Assembly (NCBI GenBank): GCA_900550035.1
Contig: URQS01000024.1
Coordinates: 1 to 45,787, forward strand
Direction: 5' to 3'
Length of the DNA stretch: 45,787 bases
Origin: an uncultured Prevotella sp.
GTDB taxonomy: Bacteria; Bacteroidota; Bacteroidia; Bacteroidales; Bacteroidaceae
Shown here: positions 17,819 through 24,393 of the stretch, piece after piece
How the letters are laid out: the number at the start of each line of letters is the position of its first letter
How positions within the stretch are numbered: the first letter of the stretch is position 1
Program-made: the position numbers and the translations under genes
The notes under the pieces: model-generated
What the model was told of the DNA's origin: nothing
Databases searched by the model: none
The model's input: only the letters and a program-made list of their open reading frames with translations

Positions 17819-17864
17819 AAACACGGACAACCGGAATGCCGAAGCAAACCAATTGTCCGTGTTT
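17819..17864 (-). terminator. Terminator of the RNase P RNA gene
   Basis: Arms 17819-17830 and 17853-17864 pair perfectly over 12 bases around a 22-base loop. On the minus strand the second arm runs into TTTTCATTTT. It lies 50 bases beyond the 3' end of rnpB. Confidence 0.75.
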
Positions 17865-17914
17865 ATCAATTTGATAAATCAGCGTTTATCGATTAAATAA
17901 AAAAGAAAAAGAAT

Positions 17915-18310
17915 GGAAACAGTGCCTCTATAAGCCGGGTTCCGTTTCTCGTGCGCCATTACTGACGCAAGAGCCTTCTGTCATTTATCTACTACGCAAG
18001 TCGCCCTGCGTCTCTAGCATTCTACCCTCCACCGTATCCTCGAAAGGAAATCGGACGGGACGCCCTCAAACGATGGTATACATGAACTTGCAGCCCCCAG
18101 ATGGTACAGCCCGATGATCGCCCACCGGCTGGTGGTCTCTTACACCACCTTCTCACCCTTACCACACACGAAGGTGTGGCGGTTGTTTTCTTCTACCGAC
18201 ACCTGCCGTCGCCGACAGCTTCTACTTTCGGAAGTGGGGTTCCCTATGCTGCCCGGACTTTCCTCTCCTGCACATACGCACAGCAGCGACAGAACCGAAG
18301 CACTGTTTCC
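17915..18310 (-). ncRNA. rnpB: RNase P RNA (catalytic RNA of tRNA 5' processing)
   Basis: The minus strand carries the universal RNase P core: GGAGAGGAAAGTCCGGGCAG near the 5' end and ACAGAACCCGGCTTATAG near the 3' end. The ends are set by the P1 helix: GGAAACAGTGC at 18300-18310 (minus) pairs with GCACTGTTTCC at 17915-17925. The length of about 396 nt fits a type A RNA. It removes the 5' leader from pre-tRNAs together with the RnpA protein. Exact ends may differ by a few bases. Confidence 0.95.
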
Positions 18311-18364
18311 AATTGAGATGCAAAGATACTGCAAAAAATTGGATTAAACGAAGCGAAAATAAGT

Positions 18365-19246
18365 TTATTTCCTTCTCGTTGTAGTTTTACGTACAGTTTT
18401 CTTTGCTGTTGAAGTTGTCTTCTTGACAGTGGTCTTTGGCGGATTGTAGTAGGTCAAAGCCTCAGGCAACTCCTGCTTGATGGCTGCAATACGCTTGGCG
18501 TCAGAGGGGTGGTCGCTGAACATGTCGCTCTGATTGCTGTTATTGCCCTGCGACATACGCTGCCAGAAACTAACAGCCACATTGGGATCGTAGCCTGCCA
18601 TTGCTGCAAAGATGAGTCCCATACGGTCGGCCTCGGTCTCGTTGTCGCGCGAATACTTCAGACTTCTGAACTGTAATCCCTTCTGGGCTATAATCTGTGC
18701 CAACTGTGTGGTAGACGAGCTGACACCGGCGGCATTAAGCACCGAGCCAAGAATCTGGGTGCCGTACTGATTCTTTATCTGCTTGCTCATCTGCTCGGCA
18801 GAATGCTTTGCCACTGCGTGAGCAATCTCATGCCCGAGAACGATGGCAAGCGACGCCTCGTTCTGAGTGTAAGGCAGCAGACCTTCGTAAACCACAATCT
18901 TGCCACCTGGCATGCAGAAAGCGTTGGCGCTCTTGTCCTGAACAAGATTAAATTCCCACCTGTACTGATTTATCTCAGATGCCAATCCGTGATTGCTGAG
19001 ATAAGCCTCAACGGCTGTGGCAAGCTTCTGACCTACACGTTTCACCATTGCGGTATTGGCGGCATTGGTAGAAATCTTGGCAGACTTCATATAATTGGTG
19101 TATTCCTGATTGCTAAGCGAAAGAACCTGCTCGTCAGATACAAGGATGTTCTGCTTGCGACCTGTAATAGGCACAGTACGTGTCGTACCACATGAAACAA
19201 CAATGGCGGCAACAAGTGCCATCAATACAAATTTTACTTTTTTCAT
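18365..19246 (-). CDS. M48 family metalloprotease, lipoprotein
   Basis: The start at 19246 gives 293 residues with a lipoprotein signal (VVSC, Cys19), while the longer frame from 19321 adds a non-coding-looking stretch. The zinc site is HEIAH (His139, Glu140, His143) with the third ligand Glu205 in NETEAD, as in M48 peptidases of the LoiP/BepA type. The C-terminus is a Lys/Thr/Arg-rich low-complexity tail (about 270-293). It probably works in the periplasm on misfolded membrane proteins (family knowledge). A minus-strand promoter (TACTTTTG at 19282-19289) lies just upstream. Confidence 0.9.
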   Translation of the reverse strand: MKKVKFVLMALVAAIVVSCGTTRTVPITGRKQNILVSDEQVLSLSNQEYTNYMKSAKISTNAANTAMVKRVGQKLATAVEAYLSNHGLASEINQYRWEFNLVQDKSANAFCMPGGKIVVYEGLLPYTQNEASLAIVLGHEIAHAVAKHSAEQMSKQIKNQYGTQILGSVLNAAGVSSSTTQLAQIIAQKGLQFRSLKYSRDNETEADRMGLIFAAMAGYDPNVAVSFWQRMSQGNNSNQSDMFSDHPSDAKRIAAIKQELPEALTYYNPPKTTVKKTTSTAKKTVRKTTTRRK

Positions 19247-19281
19247 AACTCTAAAAACATTTTTGTTGTTATTATATGCTG

Positions 19282-19289
19282 CAAAAGTA
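19282..19289 (-). promoter_or_regulatory. -7 promoter element of the M48 protease gene
   Basis: The minus strand reads TACTTTTG (TAnnTTTG), which would give a leader of about 30 bases to the ATG at 19246. No good -33 element is seen. Confidence 0.5.
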
Positions 19290-19333
19290 TATAAAAATAA
19301 GATATAAAGGAAATTTATCAAATAAAAATATCG

Positions 19334-19377
19334 TACCTTTGCACTATCTTTGTACTATCTTTGCACTATTTATGTGC
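19334..19377 (+). promoter_or_regulatory. Tandem array of four 11-bp promoter-like repeats before slyD
   Basis: Units start at 19334, 19345, 19356 and 19367: TACCTTTGCAC, TATCTTTGTAC, TATCTTTGCAC and TATTTATGTGC. The first three each contain a perfect TAnnTTTG -7 element; the fourth is degenerate. The period is about one helical turn. The slyD start follows about 40 bases later. Confidence 0.65.
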
Positions 19378-19417
19378 AATTTGTTTGAAATAATATAAAA
19401 AACAAAATAATATAAAA

Positions 19418-20038
19418 ATGGAAAAAGAGACAAACAAACTTATTGCTGCACACTATCAGCTTTTCACTATCAACGAGAATGGCGAACGTAACCTCGTAGA
19501 GGAAACCACTCAGGAGCAGCCTTTCGTATTCATCACTGGCTTTGGCACTGCTCTTGACGCTTTCGAAGATATCTTGAAGAATCTGGGACGCGGTGAGAAG
19601 TTTGACTTCGAATTGGACAAAGACAAGTCGTTTGGCGAATACGATCCGAAGCGAGTAATTGAACTGAACAAGGAGATGTTCACCGTTGACGGACACTTCG
19701 ACAGCAAGAACATCTTCAAGGGAGCACAGATTCCTCTCAAGAACGAGGATGGCAACTTCTTCATCGCAAAGGTTATGGAAATCGGTGCTGACAAGGTGAA
19801 GGTAGACCTCAACCACCCACTCGCTGGCAACAAGCTCAACTTCAAGGGCTACGTTATCGAGAACCGCGAAGCTACAAACGACGAAATCCAGACTCTGCTC
19901 AACCATATGAACGGAGGCGGTTGCGGTGGCCACTGCAGCGGATGCGAGAATGAAGGTGGTTGCAAAGGCGAAGGCGGATGCGGACACCACGACGAGAAGC
20001 ACTCGAAAGAGGGCGGATGCTGCGGACACTGCCACTAA
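19418..20038 (+). CDS. slyD: SlyD-like FKBP-type peptidyl-prolyl isomerase with metal-binding tail
   Basis: This 206-residue protein has an FKBP domain split by an insert-in-flap region (about 70-130), with KFDFELDKDKSFGEYDP and LNHPLAGNKLNF, which are hallmark SlyD stretches. Residues 165-206 form a tail rich in Cys, His and Gly (GGGCGGHCSGCENEGGC and on), expected to bind Ni, Zn or Cu. SlyD speeds up proline isomerisation, acts as a chaperone, and delivers nickel to hydrogenase in E. coli. No nickel enzyme gene is seen nearby. It lies 61 bases before aroC on the same strand and may be co-transcribed with it. Confidence 0.9.
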   Translation: MEKETNKLIAAHYQLFTINENGERNLVEETTQEQPFVFITGFGTALDAFEDILKNLGRGEKFDFELDKDKSFGEYDPKRVIELNKEMFTVDGHFDSKNIFKGAQIPLKNEDGNFFIAKVMEIGADKVKVDLNHPLAGNKLNFKGYVIENREATNDEIQTLLNHMNGGGCGGHCSGCENEGGCKGEGGCGHHDEKHSKEGGCCGHCH

Positions 20039-20099
20039 TATAGAATAAAACAAACCCTGCTTTCGACAAGAATACGGAAGCCAAGCAAATAATCTAATT

Positions 20100-21182
20100 A
20101 TGCGAAATACATTTGGAAACCTTTTCACGCTGACCACATTCGGCGAAAGCCACGGCCCTGCTATAGGCGGCGTTGTGGACGGAATGCCTGCGGGAGTAGA
20201 CATCGACATGGACTTCATTCAGGAAGAACTCAACCGCCGACGTCCAGGACAAAGCAAGATAACAACATCGCGCAACGAACCGGACAAAGTGGAGTTTCTC
20301 AGCGGTGTGTTTGAGGGAAAGTCAACCGGCTGCCCAATAGGATTTGTAGTGCGCAACACCAATCAGCACTCTAACGACTACGACAACATGCGTTCGGTGT
20401 TCCGCCCATCACATGCCGACTTCACATACACAAGCAAGTATGGCATACGCGACCATAGAGGTGGCGGACGCTCATCGGCACGCATCACAATAAGCCGTTG
20501 CGTGGGCGGAGCATTGGCTAAGCTTGTACTGAGAAAACTTGGCGTCAGCATAACAGCGTATACGTCGCAGGTGGGCGACATAGCTCTCGACCGCGACTAC
20601 AGAAAATATGACCTCTCATTGACCGAAAGCAACATCGTAAGATGTCCTGATGCCGACACTGCCACAAAGATGGAACACCTCATAAGCGAGGTGAAGGAGG
20701 CCGGCGACACAATTGGAGGCATTATAACATGCGTAGTGAAAGGTTGTCCAGTGGGCATAGGCGAACCGGAATTCGGCAAGCTGCACGCAGTACTCGGTGC
20801 TGCAATGCTTGGCATTAATGCCGCTAAGGGATTCGAAATAGGTGAAGGCTTTGATTGTGTAACATCAAGAGGAAGCCAACAGAACGATATTTTCACTTCC
20901 GACAACGGTACAATACACACAATGTCAAACCATAGCGGTGGAATACAAGGAGGTATTAGCAATGGCGAAGACATATACTTCAGAGTGGCATTCAAACCTG
21001 TTGCAACTATCCTTCAAGAGCAACCTACCGTAGACAAGGAAGGCAACAAGACCTCGCTCTGTGCACGCGGACGGCACGATCCATGCGTGTTGCCACGTGC
21101 AGTTCCGGTAGTTGAAGCCATGACCGCCATGGCTATTTTGGACTATATTATGGTGAACAACAGTATTAAAGAAGAATTTTAA
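20100..21182 (+). CDS. aroC: Chorismate synthase
   Basis: This 360-residue protein makes chorismate from EPSP, the last step of the shikimate pathway, using reduced FMN. It begins MRNTFGNLFTLTTFGESHGP, the near-universal start of AroC, and has ELNRRRPGQSKITTSRNEPD, the RDHRGGGRSSAR segment and the C-terminal KPVATI and GRHDPCVLPRAVPVVEAM motifs. Length is as usual for the family. No other aro gene is nearby. Confidence 0.97.
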   Translation: MRNTFGNLFTLTTFGESHGPAIGGVVDGMPAGVDIDMDFIQEELNRRRPGQSKITTSRNEPDKVEFLSGVFEGKSTGCPIGFVVRNTNQHSNDYDNMRSVFRPSHADFTYTSKYGIRDHRGGGRSSARITISRCVGGALAKLVLRKLGVSITAYTSQVGDIALDRDYRKYDLSLTESNIVRCPDADTATKMEHLISEVKEAGDTIGGIITCVVKGCPVGIGEPEFGKLHAVLGAAMLGINAAKGFEIGEGFDCVTSRGSQQNDIFTSDNGTIHTMSNHSGGIQGGISNGEDIYFRVAFKPVATILQEQPTVDKEGNKTSLCARGRHDPCVLPRAVPVVEAMTAMAILDYIMVNNSIKEEF

Positions 21183-21228
21183 CACACATTGTGATATTTT
21201 TCATACTTCTTAGCCATTTTTTCAAGAT

Positions 21229-21372
21229 GGGGGGGGGTATTATTTCAAGAATTATGACTATCTTTGCACATGATAATTTGGGACTCGTGAGAGCCTTAGA
21301 TTAGCTTAGTTAAGTCTAGTTTAGTTTTTGTGTTGGTTGCGGGCAGTCGATTGATTGCCCGCAATTTCTTTT
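21229..21372 (+). ncRNA. Candidate short terminated transcript with G9 tract in its promoter
   Basis: TATCTTTG at 21259-21266 is a perfect -7 element. About 21 bases upstream, where a -33 TTTG would be expected, there is instead a run of nine G (21229-21237). A hairpin at 21337-21345 with 21356-21364 followed by TTTCTTTTTT ends the transcript, giving an RNA of about 100 nt. No ORF of useful size lies inside. It could instead be an attenuator ahead of the gene at 21519. Confidence 0.4.
21337..21372 (+). terminator. Intrinsic terminator
   Basis: A 9-bp stem (TTGCGGGCA with TGCCCGCAA) with a 10-base loop is followed by TTTCTTTTTT. It lies about 150 bases after the aroC stop. Confidence 0.8.
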
Positions 21373-21518
21373 TTATAACTTTCTAAAACAAGTTGATAAA
21401 ATAATAAATATATAAATTTAACGCATAAAAATTTTATAGCTCAACAAAAATATATAACTTAGCGGTTGTATTTATAACTAAATCATTGATTGTACAACCC
21501 TATTAAAAAATCAATATT

Positions 21519-21803
21519 ATGATTAGACTGAATGCATTTTTCGAAGTAAAAGACAACGCCAGCATTGACGCTGTAAAAACTCTCGGTACAGAACTTGTAA
21601 ACAAATCGCGCAATGATGAAGGCTGCGTATCTTACGACCTCTTCACAAGTGCTACACGCCCACTGGTGATGATGTTCTGCGAAACATGGAAGGACGAGGA
21701 AGTGTTGAAGGCACATATCGCCTCGGCTCATTTCACCGACTTGGTGCCCAAGATTGAAGCTCTCACCAAAAACGGATTGAAACTGGAGAAATTCGAATTC
21801 TAA
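21519..21803 (+). CDS. ABM-domain monooxygenase-like protein (YgiN type)
   Basis: This 94-residue protein fits the antibiotic biosynthesis monooxygenase (ABM) fold: a small ferredoxin-like dimer with EGCVSYDLF near residue 34, then MMFCETWKDEEVLKAHIASAHF, matching the family pattern 'E.gc..y.l........f...E.w.d.eal..H..s.hf'. Members such as YgiN oxidise quinols; others have different roles, so the substrate is unknown. It is a single-gene unit, with a terminator upstream and a strong one just downstream. Confidence 0.85.
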   Translation: MIRLNAFFEVKDNASIDAVKTLGTELVNKSRNDEGCVSYDLFTSATRPLVMMFCETWKDEEVLKAHIASAHFTDLVPKIEALTKNGLKLEKFEF

Positions 21804-21810
21804 ATAATCG

Positions 21811-21900
21811 AAACGGCAGACTCCCGTCCGACGCGCAGCAGTAAGCCACAACTTATGTGTTGACCTGCGCGTCGGACGGGAGTCCGCCGTTTCTTTTTTA
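21811..21900. terminator. Long bidirectional hairpin terminator between convergent genes
   Basis: Arms 21811-21838 and 21865-21892 pair over 28 bases with one non-Watson-Crick pair, around a 26-base loop. On the plus strand it is followed by TTCTTTTTTATT. It separates the ABM gene from ygiQ, which ends at 21901. The stem is unusually long and GC-rich for this genome. Confidence 0.85.
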
Positions 21901-24009
21901 TTATTTTCTTCTTGCATTGCGGCCATTATCCTTACGGGCTGCTGCACCACGACTATTGTCATTAGCCTTGCCACCATAATTGCCACCAGCGTTATAGCCT
22001 TTTCCGCCACCATATTTTCCGCCCGAATAATTACGCTGCTTGCCATAGCCATCACACTGGGTTGACGGCTTCTCATGTCCACGACGATTCTTCTCTCTTG
22101 GCTGAACATCACGTTCGAATTGCTGACGTTCAAACTCGGGACGACGGTTATTGCCGAAGTTGCGTCCTTGATTGGGAGCAGGCACACCAGCATATAGCTG
22201 CTGTATAAGGTCGGGACGACCTATGCGGCGCAATTCCTGCTCAATGCCACGACGCTCTTCAGGCTTATACCAGAAGAAGAACTGGCGCTGGGCAAGCTTT
22301 TCGCGCGGAGTCTTGGCAGAGAATACGGGTTCGAGAGTATAAGGATCATAACCCGAATACCACGTCTCCGTACTTACAGTCATTGGCGTAGGCGTGAAGT
22401 CCTGCACCTGTTCCAGATGGAAGTCAAGGCGCTTTGTAATGACTGCTAACTCTGCCATATCTTCCTCACGACAGCCCGGATGTGAACTGATAAAGTAAGG
22501 AATTATTTGCTGACGCAAATTCTCCTCGGTATTTATCTTGTCGAAGATGCGCTTGAACTCCTCAAAAAGCTTGAATGAAGGCTTGCGCATAAGTTTCAGC
22601 ACCGCATCCGACGTATGTTCAGGAGCCACCTTCAATCGTCCACTCACGTGCTTGCAGATAAGTTCGCGTGTGTACTGGCGAGCAGCAGCATTCCACTTCT
22701 CCTCCTTACTCTTGTGCAGTAGCAAATCGTAGCGCACACCACTACCTATGAAACTCTTCTTTATGCCAGGAAGAGCATCAACGGCATGGTAAATCTCAAG
22801 CAGCGGAGTATGATCGGTGACGAGATTGGGGCAAATCTGCGGATTGATGCACGATGGACGCTTGCACACCGCACACGCCTTCGGGTTCTTGCCGTGCATT
22901 CCATACATATTTGCCGAGGGTCCGCCCAGGTCGGAAAGATAGCCCTTGAAGTCGGGCATTTCTATCACCTTCTTCACCTCCTTTATAATGCTCTCCTTCG
23001 AACGACAAGCTATGAACTTGCCTTGATGAGCACTGATTGTACAGAAGGCGCAACCACCAAAGCATCCACGATGCAGATTGACCGAGAACTTAATCATATC
23101 GTAAGCTGGAATGCGCTTGCCCTTATATTTAGGGTGAGGCAGACGGGTGTATGGCAGGTCGAACGAGTGGTCGAGTTCTTCGGATGTCATCGGTGGATAA
23201 GGAGGATTGACAACGGCATACTTGCCGTCAACCTCCTGTAGCAGACGCTGTGCGTGCATCTTGTTAGACTCTTCCTCTATATGACGAAAATTGTCGGCCT
23301 CAGCCTTCTTATTGCGCAGACATTCCTCATGACTGTACAGAACAATGTCGTCAGAGATTATTCCGCCAGGAATTTCATCCTCCTTTGCCAGATAGACGGT
23401 CTGTGGAACATTGCGAATCTCGGCTATGTGCTTACCTTCGCTGAGCTGACTACAGAGTTCCAGAATAGGTTTTTCGCCCATTCCGTAGATTATCATGTCG
23501 GCACCCGAATCGCAGAGTATACACTTCTGCAGTCCGTCCTTCCAGTAATCATAATGCGTCAGTCGACGAAGCGAAGCCTCAATACCACCCAGCACAACAG
23601 GCACATCGGGGAAGAGTTGCTTTAGAATCTTAGTATAGACAATGGTAGGATATTCCGGACGGCAGTCGTGACGACCGTCAGGACTATAGGCATCTTCCGA
23701 ACGCAGACGCTTGCCTGCTGTGTACTTGTTGACCATTGAGTCCATACATCCCGGAGCAATGCCGAAGAAGAGATTTGGACGTCCCAGCTTCTTAAAGTCG
23801 CGAAAATCGCCGTGCCAGTCGGGCTGTGGCACTATTGCCACCTTGTAGCCTGCCGACTCCAGCGTGCGTCCAATAACAGCAGCGCCAAACGACGGGTGGT
23901 CAACATACGCATCGCCCGAGAACAGGATAACGTCAACGCTATCCCATCCTCGGATTTCTATTTCCTTTTTGGTAGTAGGCAGCCAATCGGTGAGCCTATA
24001 TTCTTTCAT
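21901..24009 (-). CDS. YgiQ family radical SAM protein (UPF0313)
   Basis: This 702-residue protein has the conserved YgiQ N-terminus (WLPTTKKEIEIRGWDSVDVI) with a B12-binding-like fold, then the radical SAM cluster motif CFGGCAFC (Cys316, Cys320, Cys323), which binds a 4Fe-4S cluster and S-adenosylmethionine. Further Cys motifs follow (KACAVCKRPSC). From about residue 630 the C-terminus is a Gly/Arg/Asn/Lys-rich low-complexity tail. The reaction of YgiQ is unknown. It follows the small gene at 24031-24363 by 21 bases and is probably co-transcribed. Confidence 0.9.
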   Translation of the reverse strand: MKEYRLTDWLPTTKKEIEIRGWDSVDVILFSGDAYVDHPSFGAAVIGRTLESAGYKVAIVPQPDWHGDFRDFKKLGRPNLFFGIAPGCMDSMVNKYTAGKRLRSEDAYSPDGRHDCRPEYPTIVYTKILKQLFPDVPVVLGGIEASLRRLTHYDYWKDGLQKCILCDSGADMIIYGMGEKPILELCSQLSEGKHIAEIRNVPQTVYLAKEDEIPGGIISDDIVLYSHEECLRNKKAEADNFRHIEEESNKMHAQRLLQEVDGKYAVVNPPYPPMTSEELDHSFDLPYTRLPHPKYKGKRIPAYDMIKFSVNLHRGCFGGCAFCTISAHQGKFIACRSKESIIKEVKKVIEMPDFKGYLSDLGGPSANMYGMHGKNPKACAVCKRPSCINPQICPNLVTDHTPLLEIYHAVDALPGIKKSFIGSGVRYDLLLHKSKEEKWNAAARQYTRELICKHVSGRLKVAPEHTSDAVLKLMRKPSFKLFEEFKRIFDKINTEENLRQQIIPYFISSHPGCREEDMAELAVITKRLDFHLEQVQDFTPTPMTVSTETWYSGYDPYTLEPVFSAKTPREKLAQRQFFFWYKPEERRGIEQELRRIGRPDLIQQLYAGVPAPNQGRNFGNNRRPEFERQQFERDVQPREKNRRGHEKPSTQCDGYGKQRNYSGGKYGGGKGYNAGGNYGGKANDNSRGAAARKDNGRNARRK

Positions 24010-24030
24010 TGTATATACTTTACGTGTTAA

Positions 24031-24363
24031 TTAATTTTGTTCAACTTCCTCGTTCTCTGCCGGCTTGTTCTTCTCCCACTCCTTATAGAGCGCTACAAGA
24101 TTAGACAAGCCGATAGCCTTCATGTTATTATTGTAAATCACGTCAAGACAAAGGTCGAGCAAGTTCTTGTCGCTAATGCCAGACGACTCCAGCAATGAGC
24201 GCACATTAAGCTTAAGCTTGTCGAGCACTGCCTCATCAATAATACCGTTACTGTCAACCAAGCTGTCAAGAAGAGTGTATTTTTGAAGAGTTTCAAGATG
24301 CAAGTCACTTACTTCAATACTTCTTGTGCCTGATGCATTTGCCTGAATTTTGTACATAATCAT
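24031..24363 (-). CDS. Conserved hypothetical small protein
   Basis: This 110-residue acidic protein has no recognised domain. It contains repeated Leu/Ser-rich helical segments (LLDSLVDSNGIIDEAVLDKL and LNVRSLLESSGISDKNLLDL) and an acidic end (AENEEVEQN). There is no signal peptide or membrane segment, so it is probably cytoplasmic. The start could also be the Met at 24357, two codons in. It lies 30 bases after the gene at 24394-27300 and 21 bases before ygiQ. Confidence 0.6.
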   Translation of the reverse strand: MIMYKIQANASGTRSIEVSDLHLETLQKYTLLDSLVDSNGIIDEAVLDKLKLNVRSLLESSGISDKNLLDLCLDVIYNNNMKAIGLSNLVALYKEWEKNKPAENEEVEQN

Positions 24364-24393
24364 TAGTTTTTTAAAGTTATTAGTCTTATATTT

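Noticed and set aside
19370..20218. 282-codon minus-strand frame opposite slyD
   Set aside because: It covers slyD and the start of aroC, both well supported, and looks like an antisense shadow.
21270..21290. Six-codon frame at the start of the short transcript
   Set aside because: It is too short to judge, and its ATG lies at or before the expected transcription start.
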